From positions 115,575 to 179,574 of the forward strand of contig JAHLKD010000108.1 in NCBI GenBank assembly GCA_025526935.1: a DNA stretch of 64,000 nt, given 5' to 3'. A program made the translations under genes and the position numbers. The DNA is from Cladochytrium replicatum (taxonomy: Eukaryota; Chytridiomycota; Chytridiomycetes; Cladochytriales; Cladochytriaceae). Shown here one piece after another: positions 22,376 through 32,955 of this stretch. The first letter of the stretch is position 1, and every line of letters begins with the position of its first letter. Under the pieces are notes generated by a model that was given only the letters and a program-made list of their open reading frames with translations, made no database searches and was not told the DNA's origin.

Positions 22376-24198
22376 ATGGATTTCACCGACCTGTTCAAAC
22401 AATCACTCGGCCTGGCAAAGTTTTCGCCGAACGGATGCTACCTCGCTGTCGCGGTGCAGTACAGGCTCGTCATCAGAGATGTGCAATCACTTCAGATCGT
22501 CCATTTGTTCACGTTCTCTGATACGATCGGCGAGATTGCTTGGGCGGACGACTCTGATTTGATTCTGTGCGCATCTTACACCTTGGGGATTGTACAGGTA
22601 TGGAGTTTGCAGAAGCCTGAGTGGAACTGCAAAATTGAGGAGGGGGCAATGGGCCTCCTCTCGGTATTCTGGGCACCGGACGCACGGCACGTCCTTTGCT
22701 TCTCAGACTTTCAGGTAGAAGGACGTCACTTCTCGTGAATATGAAATTCTTATCTCGAATCATGCGTTTTTGCAGCTGAGGATAACCGTATGGTCCCTCC
22801 TTTCTGGAGAAGGAACGTATATGCTACATCCAAAGTCTGCCGATAAGGGTGTGCAAACGAAAATCAAACGTTTCACAAAATTCTTATCTCATATTTAGGG
22901 TGCTCTTTTCGGAAGGATGGTCGCTATTGTGCAATTGCGGAAAGGAAGGATTGTAAAGACAAAATCGCTCTAATTGACTGCGAGGATTGGTCGTTGATCA
23001 GGGTAACTGGAAATTCTCTTACCTCTTTGGTCGTTCAGTGACTTACCAATGCTGCATCGATCTCATCAGAAGTTTGCAGTAGAGACCAGCGATCTTGAGG
23101 ACATATCGTGGTCTCCGGATGGGCAATATATAGCAGCATGGGACGGACCATTGAATGTAAGTTTAGGGAGGAAAACGAAAAAATGATATTGACCATTTTT
23201 AAAGAGTAAAGTTCTTTTCTACCACCCTGATGGTAGATTAGCGGGATCGTTTTCTTCCACGGAGTATGCCCTCGGAGTTAAGACCGCACTTTGGTCTCCA
23301 TCGGGGCAGTTTCTTGCGGTTGGTGGTTACGACCAAAAGGTGCAAACTCAGTGTGATCATTTCGCATATGTAACTTATGTTTTTGACAGGCTCGACTGTT
23401 GAACCAATGCACATTTCAACCACTGATTGAGTTCACTCACCCGGCGTTGCTGAAGCGATCGGAAATTGTGAGAAGCATTTTACAACCGATGGCTCCTCAC
23501 TAACTCATCTGTCTAGACGTTTTTTCGAGAAGTAGATATGCATGATCCAAAACAAAATACCGCAGCAATGAACCCTGCGTGGCAGCTGGTTGCTCTTCCA
23601 CGATACAGATGTAAGAAATCATATTTTGGTTTACTCCCTTAACTCCAATTTTGGACAGATGAGCTTGCTGGAGCACCAGTCACAGTACCATCCATTCGTC
23701 CTGACGTAGAAAAGGCAAATCCAAAGCTGGGAGTTGGAATTTGCGAGTTTAATTGCACTGGGGAGCTTCTTGTTACTCGAAATGGTATGCTCTTTCTCAT
23801 ACTCATAAGTATTTTCTCACTCAACTCATTTGGGGAACGAAAACAGACAACATGCCCAACTGCCTATGGATATGGGACATTTCGCAAATACGGCAGGTGG
23901 CATACATGCAGCAATTGACCCCGATCAAAATGGTAGCGTGGAATCCAATAGAACCTAGCATATTGGCGTTCACCTGTGGAGGTCCGTGCATTTACGTTTG
24001 GGGAGGCGATTCGTATGGCTGTGAGGCTTTCGAAGTTCCAGCAGGTAACGATCGAAAGGCTATTCTTTTGCGTCAATCATAACGTCTGTTGCGACAGTCA
24101 ACTTCGCTGTGAGCAGTTTTCGTTGGAACCCAGATGGAAAATCACTTGTCTTGATGGACAAGGATAAGTTTTGCCTTGCTTTCCTTTCTCCGGACTAG
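22376..24198 (+). CDS. WRAP73: WD-repeat protein WRAP73 (WDR8), centriole/spindle-pole factor
   Basis: WD40 protein of the centrosome and basal body, acting with SSX2IP/Msd1 in microtubule anchoring and ciliogenesis. The ATG at 22376 starts MDFTDLFKQSLGLAKFSPNG. First exon ends at 22714, second begins at 22776. Blocks in family order: VQYRLVIRDVQSLQIVHLFT, GIVQVWSLQKPEWNCKIEEG, LRITVWSLLSGEGTYMLHPK, DGRYCAIAERKDCKDKIALI, WSPSGQFLAVGGYD, NPKLGVGICEFNCTGELLVT, MPNCLWIWDISQIRQVAYMQ and KDKFCLAFLSPD at the end (TAG 24196-24198). About ten introns. No break seen. It shares a 57-bp divergent promoter with RRP14 that holds a GTGGCGCGT element. Confidence 0.9.
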
Positions 24199-24325
24199 GA
24201 AGGAACATAAACATAAGAGTCTCATAATCCAACAATGTTCTAAAAATGGGAAATGGAAGATATAAGAATGAAGTTCGACAAATATCAAAAAGCACGAACT
24301 AATAAATAACATGCGGGCGGGTTAC

Positions 24326-25050
24326 CAAATATTCACGAAGTGTCCCATCCAAACACCAGAAACAGCCAGAGCTTGTTGCTGGCTTCGCACTCCTGTTGGT
24401 GTTTATTCCACCATTCAATCTCGTCTGAATGCCCTTTTCGACCAGCCATTTCCATCGCCAGCACAGTCCACTTTAAGTGAAGGCCCCTTTCCATTCACCA
24501 GTCCAGAACTTTGAAGTGGCTGTTGTTGCTCGCCTCGTTCATGGCGACTTCGCTGTACTTTAACTTTAATCCACCAATCCAATATCTTGACGTGTCCACT
24601 GCCGCTCGCTTCTTCTAGTACATTCTCGCTCCTCTTTAGCTTGGGCTGACTGTTTTCCCACCAGTTCAACGCATCGATATGCCCCTTCCAGCTGGCTACG
24701 TCCATCGCATCTTCGCTCCACTTCATCGTAAGGCAACTTCACGTCCACCAGTCCAAGACTTTCAGGTGTGCGTTACCGCTTGCCCCGTCCATGGCGACTT
24801 CAGAGGTTGGAGGCAGATGGGGCAATCATCAGGTGAACCTGATGGCGATAATGTCGCAGTTGTTGAATGCTCTTCTTGCGATGAATTAGAGGACTGAGAG
24901 TGAGGTAAATCTGTCCTTGGCTTCTTTGCCCATCCGGCCAAAAACGCCAATTCTGTCTTTTGCTGAAGCACCCAGAAGTGCACACGTGACGTTGGTTTTG
25001 GCATTTCTTTCATGTTTTTAATGCCGTGTCCACTAAAATCTGAAGACATC
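24326..25050 (-). pseudogene. decayed ankyrin-like repeat gene (copy 1)
   Basis: Repeats of about 33 residues with the pattern MDxASxxGHxxxLxWW appear in at least two frames: VAMDGASGNAHLKVLDWWT (about 24795-24750), DAMDVASWKGHIDALNWW (about 24712), EEASGSGHVKILDWW (about 24615), and NEASNNSHFKVLDW followed by TGA where the second Trp should be (about 24545-24500). The last repeat is KGHSDEIEWW, ending near 24326. Stops and frame changes inside repeats show it is not functional. Upstream (24830-25050) is an unrelated-looking open frame. The repeat type is common in expanded families of zoosporic fungi and other protists, to my knowledge. Confidence 0.65.
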
Positions 25051-25543
25051 AAATGACATTGTTTAGATACCTTCCGATCAAGTCGTACTTTCGTAATTCT
25101 GCTTGCTGATTGGGAAAGTCTTCTGGTTGGGTACGCGGATCAGAAAAACATAAAGAATCGTCGTCCCCCACTTCGACCCGTCCCAGTGTTCGGATCAAGA
25201 AATCCTTTCGCCGAGATCCAATATTCGCATATTAGCTTTTGATTATCGCTCGGACTACCGCCCCCCTCATTTCCTGATGATTTCTTGCCTCGGGATCCCC
25301 GCGAACTTCCTTGCTCCCGGCAGATCCACGGCGTATCAATTCCAGAATGATTCGGACGAAGTGAGTGGCCGTATAGCTATTCAGGACAGCTCAGTGTGCA
25401 TGTCGCAAGTCAGAGAGAGCATGTAAGCTGGCTGTGTAAACAAACACAAATCATAAGCAATTGAAGGACCAGCGACTGCTGCAGGGACCTGATGCTGCCT
25501 TCCACCGTAATCTCGACACCTGAAAGAGCCCCGGAAAGTTTTT
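25051..25543. other. intergenic region, no gene recognised
   Basis: About 490 bp between the decayed ankyrin-like gene and the LsmAD gene. If the latter has an N-terminal LSm domain, its exons should lie here, but I could not assemble one. Confidence 0.4.
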
Positions 25544-26671
25544 TTGGATGGTGCAACTTCTATACCACCTTCAGAGGAGTTTGTGCACCAGCTTCTCAGG
25601 AAGTCCTGGAGCTATCCACTTTCATTGTTGAAAATGGTAATGGGAATCGTACTTGCTACGAATCAAACTGAAACAATGTTGCAAGAAATTGGAAAGACGG
25701 AAATTGTGCCTGATCAACCAGTTAGAATTTTGAAGACTTCCAAAGGTACAACTTTATTACTCTAGATTGAGCTCCCATTGATCCAAACAGAACCCGTCAA
25801 AGAAATGAACATCGAGGAAGCCGAGAACGAACCTGTTGCTACTGAGTTGAAAACGGAATGCACTCAGATCACGATGAAAGAGAAGGCGATGGCAGAGCAA
25901 GATTTACTTTGCGCAATTGCTTCTATGCTGGAACATGATCGAAAGCAGTCGGAACGGAAGGACTCGGGAGCTTTTGTCGAGCAAGAACTGTTTACAGACG
26001 AGAATGTTCAAGTCAACAGCAAGCGATCTCCCATCCACCTTGAGGTTGAAGCGTTGGTTTCAGAAGACAGCGATCGGCGCCCCCAAGTTTGCACCACCCC
26101 ACTAAGAAATGACGGAGAGGCGACGGTATCCACTCACGAGGATAAACAGGCGAGACCGGAGTTCCGAGACCTAGTCCCTTGGATTCCTGACGACGCGAGC
26201 CCATCAGAGAAGCTCAACACAAGTATTGATAAGCACAACGGGTACAAGGAGGGATCCTGGGATCAGTTCATCGCAAATGAAGAGCTCTTTGGTTTCACTT
26301 CGGACTTTGATAAGCTTGACTCTATTCCTAAAAATGACGACGAGGATTATCGCGCACGAGAGGAAGAAGCAGCGCGGCTTGCCGATGAGATCGAACGTGA
26401 GAAAAAGGGGTTCGTTGTAGACGACGTTCTTGGGACGGTGTCGGGCGGGGAGGGTGTCGATCCAAGCGTCTGGCAGTTTAATGGTTGGGACGAAGAGCCT
26501 GAGCAGGAAATGTCTGTTGCCAAACAAACGTTGAGGGACTTGGGTGTCAACGTGAAAGCGATGGCAAACTGGGGATGGGAACGAGCAACGCCAGCGGCGA
26601 GACGTGGCAGGAGGCGCTTTGGTGTTGCGAGGACAAGTGCTGCTCGAGGTGGAGGAGAGGATTCTGCATAA
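25544..26671 (+). CDS. ataxin-2/PBP1-like protein with LsmAD domain
   Basis: Ataxin-2 proteins bind RNA and poly(A)-binding protein and seed stress granules. The exon from about 25770 to the TAA at 26669-26671 carries FRDLVPWIPDDASPSEKLN, then GSWDQFIANEELFGFTSDFD and REEEAARLADEIEREKK, which is the LsmAD signature including the relaxed linker before it. After this comes an acidic stretch and a basic, Arg/Gly-rich tail (ATPAARRGRRRFGVARTSAA). The upstream exon (25544 to about 25745) reads HQLLRKSWSYPLSLLKMVMG and should hold the LSm fold, but I see no convincing LSm motif and the start is uncertain. A PAM2 motif was not found. Family call rests on LsmAD alone. Confidence 0.55.
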
Positions 26672-27191
26672 TGGTATAAACGTGTGCAAGTTGTTTTCTT
26701 GGGTGATCATGACTAACATTACGTCGAAGGTCGTCTACGACATTAAAGATGCATCGTACTCCAGCCATTCCTCCTACGTTCTGATTTCCAAGTACCTTTC
26801 CAACACTGTTTTAAACTCAGTTCAATGGTAGTAATATAAAACTTATGTGCAAAGCAATTCGCACACTCTGTGGCACTCTATCCAGCCATATTTCGTGTTT
26901 TTGAAATGAAAAATATAGTGCTGACTTTGGTAGGGAAGAACATGTTGAGTGCGAGAAGTTGGAGGGAAACGACGAAAATTAACAAGATTGGATCACCAGA
27001 AAGCATCCTCCTTTAGATCGCTTTTTGAAGGTGAAAGAAATCCTTGCTGCAATACATTGACAGCTTTGCACCAACTTCAAAAACATGGCGGCTTTGGACG
27101 GTGTTCAAAAATCAGAAGGTTCAGCCTCATCCCTCCAGCTTTCTTGATCCCAGTGTGAATTGCCGTACTATGTCCTGTCTCCCACGTCTAC
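26672..27191. other. spacer before the hAT element
   Basis: About 520 bp without recognisable genes or motifs, between the LsmAD gene and the left end of the transposon. Confidence 0.4.
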
Positions 27192-27398
27192 TAAGGATCG
27201 GCGGGTTTTAGGATTCGGGTCGGGTCCGGGTCCATTGACCAAATGTACCCGACCCGAGTGCCGGGTTTTCATGGAAAATTTCGGGTCGGATCCGGGTCGG
27301 GTATCGGGTCCAGTAGGAAAACCCTTCTCGGGTCAAAAGTCAGACCCAAGTAAAACCCGATGTGATAGAGAAGCTAAAACGAAGCTATTGTTCTTTCT

Positions 27399-27902
27399 GT
27401 CCACGCGGACACTTTCCAAGAAGACGCAATATAAGTTTTGTATGTATCAAACAATTTTGCATCACAACAGACATCGAGGTATGTATTTTCTGTCCACCCA
27501 GACACTTTCTCAACTCATTGACGTACTTCAGTTATCTCTACCCAATACAACTAACCTCTCTATCAATGTTACTAGCAATAAGATTCTGTCCACCCGGACA
27601 CTTTCTCAACTCATTGACGTACTTCAGTGATCTCTACCCAGTACAACTAACCTCTCTATCAATGTTACTAGCAATACGATTCTGTCCAGCCGGACACTTT
27701 CTCAACTCATTGACGGTACTTCAGTGATCTCTATCAAGTACAGCTAACCTCTCTAATAATGTTACTAGCAATAAGATTCTGTCCACCCGGACACTTTCTC
27801 AACTCATTGACGGTACTTCACTGATACTTCACTGATCTCGATCAAGTACAACCAACCTCTCTACAAATACTACTTGTAATAGGATTCTGTCCAGGCGGTC
27901 GC
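27399..27902 (+). repeat. left subterminal repeat array of the hAT element
   Basis: Six copies of a 14-bp interrupted palindrome, TGTCCACCCGGACA or close variants, start at 27399, 27491, 27587, 27683, 27780 and 27889, spaced 92-109 bp. Each is followed by similar sequence containing TTTCTCAACTCATTGACG. The sixth copy is degenerate (TGTCCAGGCGGTCG). Probable transposase-binding sites by analogy with subterminal motifs of other hAT elements. Confidence 0.85.
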
Positions 27903-27959
27903 TTTCTCAACTCCTGGACGGTACTTCAACAGATGAACAGTCTAAACAACAATTTATAT

Positions 27960-30395
27960 TTAAAAGAGTGGGTTATCATCAGTTGCTTCCAACTCTAATA
28001 CCGCATCAAAATCCTCGCCAAAATTATGCACCTTTACAAAATCCTCACTAACATCACTTTTTGAATCTAGGGAATCATTTTTGAACGGTTCTTCAGCACT
28101 CAATTGATGCAACCAGTCATGACGGCACATCAACGCATTTATTGTTCTTGGAGCAAGGCGGTTGCGAGTTGCAGGTACCAAATCAACCCCGGCTGAAAAC
28201 TTTTGTTCGACTGGAGCGCTTGTTGCTGGTATTCCTAAATAGTCCATTGCCATCTGGCTTAGGGCTGGAAAGTTCACACTTCCAACGGTCTTCCACCAGT
28301 CCATAATATTGATTGGCTTCCCATCAGAATCAATACCGCGGAGTACCTGATCGCCAAGATAGCGATCCAGCTCATCTTTTTCCTCAGGAATCTCTTCTTG
28401 CCAGATGAAAACGGATCTAATGGCTCTCAAGCGTTCAGCGTCCGTTTTTTTCTGTCTATCACCGGAAGCTCCGCTCGAATCGTGTCGACGTTCTGGCGTG
28501 TTTCCAAAATCATCGGCACCACTGTTCTTGATTTTCCGTGACTTATACGATTCCTCCCAGACTTTCCGCACTAGGGTGACCTGATCCCTTCCTACATCTT
28601 TTTCCCAAGCCTTTGAAAATCGATAATATTGATCCTTAAAACGAGGATCGAGTACCGTAGCAACTGCTAAACACGGGCTCTTAGCGATTGAGTAATATAT
28701 TCTCAGCTTATCTAGTGCATTTTGAAATGCTTTGGTGAAAGTTTCATCTAATTCTGCATCCTCTAGGTCCTCCAGTTGATTGATAAGATCGTTGTAAAAT
28801 GGAATAACAAGCGGAAGTGTTGGATATCTAGACCCCTCGATTGCCTTTGATATAACCTCGAAAACACTCAAACCATCCCGGATCTTCTGTAGGACCTCCC
28901 ATTGCTTTGGATTTATTGACCAATCTTTCAAAGAATCTTCAATCCAGCATATTTTGTCCATTGCCTCTCGTAGCTGTAAGGCTCGTTTGACCATATAGAA
29001 CGTGCTATTCCAGCGAGTTGTCACATCAATAATTGGTAATAGAGGAACCAGTTTCACAAATTGGCACGAATCAATAAATGAGCTTCGTCGTTTTGGGGAA
29101 GACCGGATTCCTCTGACTAGCCGTCGAAGAAGGTTTATGACATTAACGCCGGAGTTATCGTCATTTGCGACTGTGTCCCCTGCGGGCGCGAATGTATCGA
29201 TAAAATCCTTTGCTGCAAGATTGATAATGTGTGCCATACACCGCATGTGTTGAGTTTCTGCAGACCACGCAATATCCCTATCTTCCAAGAGCGTCTCCAG
29301 CTTAGCACTCATGGTAAAGTTGTTTGAACCGTTGTCGGTTGTAATGCACAATAAGCGTTCACCCGATAGCATGCCAAATTCATCCAGACACTTGACAAGC
29401 TGACTAGCCATGGCGACGCCTTCATGCTTTCCAACCATCGGAATCATCTGCAGCAGCAAGTCCTGCGGCTCCCATTCTTTCGTGATGAAGTGGGCAGTAA
29501 TTCCAAGAAAAGAAATCTGGTTCTTCGATGTCCAACAGTCAGCTGTTATTGATACTTTTGAAGGCGAACCAACAATCAGACCTTTAATGAGCTCCTTCTG
29601 CCTATCGTAAAGATCCATCTCCTTTTGCTTCACTGCTTTTGCCGTCTTTGGTGTATAGTTTGGCTGAAAAGTCTTCAGCATGCTGACAAAGAACTCGTTC
29701 TCCACAACAGTAAAAGCCTGATTGTCTGCAGCAATCCAGTCCAAAATCGACCGCCACGCTACGTCTGGATTGAACACAAAGTTTTGCTCCTTCTCCTGCG
29801 AGCCGAAATTCAATGTCTGTTGTCCCTTGGGGACGATGTCCAACAGTCCAAGCGACCTGGCAATACTTTCATGGTGGTTTTTCAGATGCCGGAGGAAGTT
29901 TTTTGTTGATCCCGTCTTATCGAACTTCTGGCTCCACTTGCATTTCGCAACCAAACATGTTCTCAGACCATTATCAACCTTATAGTAATCCTTCGCTATG
30001 CTGCCTCGACTACCTCTACAGTCCAACATGCTATCAACATCTGCGTCTGATGAAAGCATTGATGGTTGAACTGATCCAGCTGCAGGCTCCTGTCGCACTG
30101 AAGAGTCAGCAAAACTAACGTCGGCAGGAAGCTGTGGTGCATGCTGAGAAGCCGGGCCCAACTCGCTGGAGTCATTGGAAGAAGATGTGGAGCTCGGCTC
30201 TCGAGCGCTGTTGTTGCCACCGTGTCCTGATACACGTCTGCGTTTGTCCTGCATGATGTTCCCCTCGCTGGACGCCTCTGAAATTTGGGGGGCTGGCAGA
30301 CTTCGCTTCCGTGTGTCAAGCGGATGACTGTCCACCAGTCTTTGGCTTGCGTCGGACGCTGCCTTACGCTTTGGTTTAACAAAGGCGGCGTCCAT
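27960..30395 (-). CDS. hAT transposase
   Basis: Cut-and-paste transposase, 811 residues with no intron or stop, so it may be active. The first about 140 residues are Ser/Pro-rich with basic patches (PKRKAASDASQR, DKRRRVSGHGG), likely nuclear localisation. A BED-type zinc finger follows (CLVAKCKWSQKF...FLRHLKNHH). The RNase H-like core shows VSITADCWTSKNQISFLGIT with the first catalytic Asp, then LLCITTDNGSNNFTMSAKLE with the second, and VTTRWNSTFYMVKRAL. After the helical insertion, AVATVLDPRFKDQYYRF and the C-terminal hATC dimerisation block (SQMAMDYLGIPATSAPVEQK, RNRLAPRTINALMCRHDWLH) complete the family signature. The ATG at 30393-30395 lies just inside the right-end repeats. Confidence 0.92.
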   Translation of the reverse strand: MDAAFVKPKRKAASDASQRLVDSHPLDTRKRSLPAPQISEASSEGNIMQDKRRRVSGHGGNNSAREPSSTSSSNDSSELGPASQHAPQLPADVSFADSSVRQEPAAGSVQPSMLSSDADVDSMLDCRGSRGSIAKDYYKVDNGLRTCLVAKCKWSQKFDKTGSTKNFLRHLKNHHESIARSLGLLDIVPKGQQTLNFGSQEKEQNFVFNPDVAWRSILDWIAADNQAFTVVENEFFVSMLKTFQPNYTPKTAKAVKQKEMDLYDRQKELIKGLIVGSPSKVSITADCWTSKNQISFLGITAHFITKEWEPQDLLLQMIPMVGKHEGVAMASQLVKCLDEFGMLSGERLLCITTDNGSNNFTMSAKLETLLEDRDIAWSAETQHMRCMAHIINLAAKDFIDTFAPAGDTVANDDNSGVNVINLLRRLVRGIRSSPKRRSSFIDSCQFVKLVPLLPIIDVTTRWNSTFYMVKRALQLREAMDKICWIEDSLKDWSINPKQWEVLQKIRDGLSVFEVISKAIEGSRYPTLPLVIPFYNDLINQLEDLEDAELDETFTKAFQNALDKLRIYYSIAKSPCLAVATVLDPRFKDQYYRFSKAWEKDVGRDQVTLVRKVWEESYKSRKIKNSGADDFGNTPERRHDSSGASGDRQKKTDAERLRAIRSVFIWQEEIPEEKDELDRYLGDQVLRGIDSDGKPINIMDWWKTVGSVNFPALSQMAMDYLGIPATSAPVEQKFSAGVDLVPATRNRLAPRTINALMCRHDWLHQLSAEEPFKNDSLDSKSDVSEDFVKVHNFGEDFDAVLELEATDDNPLF

Positions 30396-30520
30396 TTTTG
30401 CTGTGGTGTGGCTGGAACGTTACCGACTCTAATGTCCAGGTGCACAGAAAGCACAGCTCTCGAGGTCTGTCGTGGTAGAAATTGTTTGTTACAGAACTTC
30501 CGTTGTGACTTCTTGGAAAG

Positions 30521-30721
30521 TGTCCGGGTGGACAGAATCGTATTGCTAGTAACATTGATAGAGGTTAGTTGTACTGGGTAGAGATAACTGAAGTACGTCA
30601 ATGAGTTGAGAAAGTGTCCGGGTGGACAGAAAATACATGCCTCGATGTCTGTTGTGATGCAAAATTGTTTGATACATACAAAACTTATATTGCGTCTTCT
30701 TGGAAAGTGTCCGCGTGGACA
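30521..30721 (-). repeat. right subterminal repeat array of the hAT element
   Basis: Three copies of the same interrupted palindrome in reverse orientation (TGTCCGGGTGGACA or TGTCCGCGTGGACA) at 30521, 30615 and 30708, spacing 93-94 bp. There are fewer copies here than at the left end. Confidence 0.85.
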
Positions 30722-30930
30722 GAAAGAACAATAGCTTCGTTTTAGATTCTCTATCACATTGGGTTTTACTCGGGTCTGACTTTTGACCCGAGAAGGGTTT
30801 TCCTACTGGACCCGATACCCGACCCGGATCCGACCCGAAATTTTCCATGAAAACCCGGCACTCGGGTCGGCTACATTTGGTCAATGGACCCGGACCCGAC
30901 CCGAAAGACCCTAAAACCCGCCGATCCTTA

Positions 30931-32059
30931 AGTCATTTACAGCAAGAGAATCAGTTTGTATTGCTAGAAACACGTTCTCTCACCTTTCTAACCATGGAAG
31001 TGTAGTTACACCATTCAGATCCAAGTACGGGAGTGCACACAAGCTGCAGTGCGCACGGCAACTTTATCAATGCCAATGATCTTACTATTTACCGCCATCT
31101 CAGAGCTGATCAGTGCATCGCCAATCTGGGCCGCATTCCGTTGGCAATATTCTGCATTGCTCCATTGTTCCACACTCTGCACTTTGGACAACTTGTGCTG
31201 TTCGATTGCTGAAGGTGTTTGCAGTGCTCTATCAACACTCCCAATTGTTGTGCTTTCAATTTTCAACTCATACTCTGTATTCCATGCAGTATGTAAGATA
31301 TAGTCTTCCAGTTATTGCTTTTATCGCATCAAACTCTTGTATATTTGTTTAAATAATGTAGCAAAAGTATAATGTGAAGCAGTTGTCACCAAAAAGCAAA
31401 AATGCCCACCGCTGAAATGCAGGACTGTCCTGGATGTCCCAAACAAGTGCTTAACATGGTTATGAAGTACTCAAGTTTGTAAAGGGACCGCCTTACGTTC
31501 CTTTTGCCATGTCGCACTCTGCCATTCTCTCAGCAACTTGTATAGGAAGGTAGTTTCTCCAGCAGAGCTGATTTGTTTCCTGCAATTTCTGGGAGGACGG
31601 TTTGTCACTCGAGAGATTCTGGAGCGTGCCGTGTTCTTGGGGCACCCGTTGATCATTGCCTTACTCACGACTTTCAAGGAGTTTCCGTCAATGTCCTCGG
31701 AATGGTTTAACCCATGGAATGTGCATCGCAAGATCTATCGAGGCGATTGAGCTTTTGTGTCATGGACTGGCAGGGTAGCATCGCATTATTTCGAGAGCAG
31801 TGCTGTGAGATGAAATTAGCGATGCGAATCCATGTGTTGCCGTACTCAATGGAATGCTGCGAAATTCAACTGGCAGATGTCGAACGTGTGAAAATATTCA
31901 ACTTCGAGATCCTGGTTGGAGGCAATGCTGCTACCTCAGGCCCAATTTTCATCAGCACTCACTTTGAATGTCGCAATCCACATTCCACTTCCCCTCAGCA
32001 GAGAAGGATCCGAAAATGAGGATAATCCCTTGGACATTCTAGAGAGCGAAGTGCCACGC
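30931..32059. other. region without a recognised gene
   Basis: About 1.1 kb. One plus-strand open frame (31538-31750) reads AELICFLQFLGGRFVTREIL and HPLIIALLTTFKEFPSM, which looks protein-like but matches nothing I know. A second frame at 31714-32019 overlaps it. Could be a relic or an unannotated exon. Confidence 0.35.
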
Positions 32060-32930
32060 TTACCGCTACTCACGAAGACGAAGACATAAAAGTTGAGTTG
32101 GGTTCACACGATGGGATTTCTGGGGATGGGGATTGTTCAAGGCTGACCTTGGTTTGATATTGGATCCGTGATGGGAGCCCGTTCTTCTTGTTATTCGGTT
32201 GGGTGGGCTCGGGCCTTCCAACATCAGGAGTCGACCGTCCACGACTGCTATTCTTCCACCATTCGAGAACTTCCACATAGCCACGTCGGCTTACTCGATC
32301 GATAGACCACGCCACCCAGCTCAGTTCGAGCCAACTATGCCTCCACCATTCCAGGACTCAACTCTCCCGTACATGCTCGCAAGACCCATCGCATTATTTG
32401 CCCACTGAACCTCCAAGCCACTTGTTTCCACCACTCCAGAACCTCCACATGTCCGTACAAACTAGCGTGATCCATTGACATGTGGCTCCACTTCAGTTCA
32501 AGCCCACTGGTTCGCCACCACTCAAGAACTTCCACACGTCCGTTCTTGCTCGCTTCATCCATCGCACGCCGAGCGTAGTTCAGAGCGTGGCCACTGTTTT
32601 TCCACCATTGGAGCACATTGGTTTGTCCGTATTTGCTGCTGAGTCGATGGCATCCATGGTGCATTCGACCTTTCGTCCAAGATCCAGGTAAATTCGAAAC
32701 ACTTCGACCATTCCCCGACTGCTCGCATCATTCATGGACCGAAGTGGAATGGAAACAAGAAGCTCTGCCTAGACGTATTTCCGCCGAAGTGAAGTCGCGA
32801 GCCGAAATGCAACCGTTGACTCCCCGCAGTTCTGACCCAGGAGAAGGAGAAAATGGTTGATGATCTCGAAAGGAAGTCTGGGCATCCTTTGTGTTGTGTC
32901 CCGGTTAACCCTCAATGATGAATGCTTGTG
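32060..32930 (-). pseudogene. decayed F-box-like/ankyrin-like repeat gene (copy 2)
   Basis: Begins with MPRLPFEIINHFLLLLGQN (about 32885), resembling the short F-box-like start of many fungal ankyrin proteins. An in-frame TAG follows LRRKYV, then RSMNDASSRGMVEVF. The frame then changes to repeats NVLQWWKNSGHALNYARRAM, DEASKNGRVEVLEWWRTSGL and DHASLYGHVEVLEWWK, changes again through GELSPGMVEA, and ends SIDRVSRRGYVEVLEWWKNS near 32250. The same MDxASxxGHVEVLEWW unit forms copy 1 at 24326-24830. The stop and at least two frame changes make function unlikely, although introns cannot fully be excluded. Confidence 0.68.
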
Positions 32931-32936
32931 GCGTGT
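32928..32936 (+). promoter_or_regulatory. GTGGCGTGT element, IFT81 promoter
   Basis: 19 nt before the IFT81 ATG; one base from the RRP14/WRAP73 form. Confidence 0.4.
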
Positions 32937-32955
32937 ACGCGGGACGCGTCTCAAA

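Larger units (their letters stand above)
27192..30930 (-). mobile_element. hAT-family DNA transposon, apparently complete
   Basis: Element of 3.74 kb bounded by inverted repeats beginning TAAGGATCGGCGGGTTTT at 27192 and ending with the complement at 30930. The inverted homology runs for about 390 bp on each side and includes GGGTCGGGTCCGGGTC blocks typical of hAT ends. Inside each end are direct repeats of about 96 bp, described separately. One uninterrupted transposase gene lies between. Eight-base flanks are ACGTCTAC and AGTCATTT, so a clean target duplication is not visible. Confidence 0.88.

Noticed and set aside
24762-25052. CPICLQPL in an open frame, suggesting a RING finger
   Set aside because: No following Cys/His ligands, and another frame over the same bases continues the decayed ankyrin-like repeats.
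27399-27902. Regularly spaced repeats resembling a CRISPR array
   Set aside because: They lie inside the end of a eukaryotic hAT transposon, the spacers are similar to each other, and mirrored copies occur at the other end.
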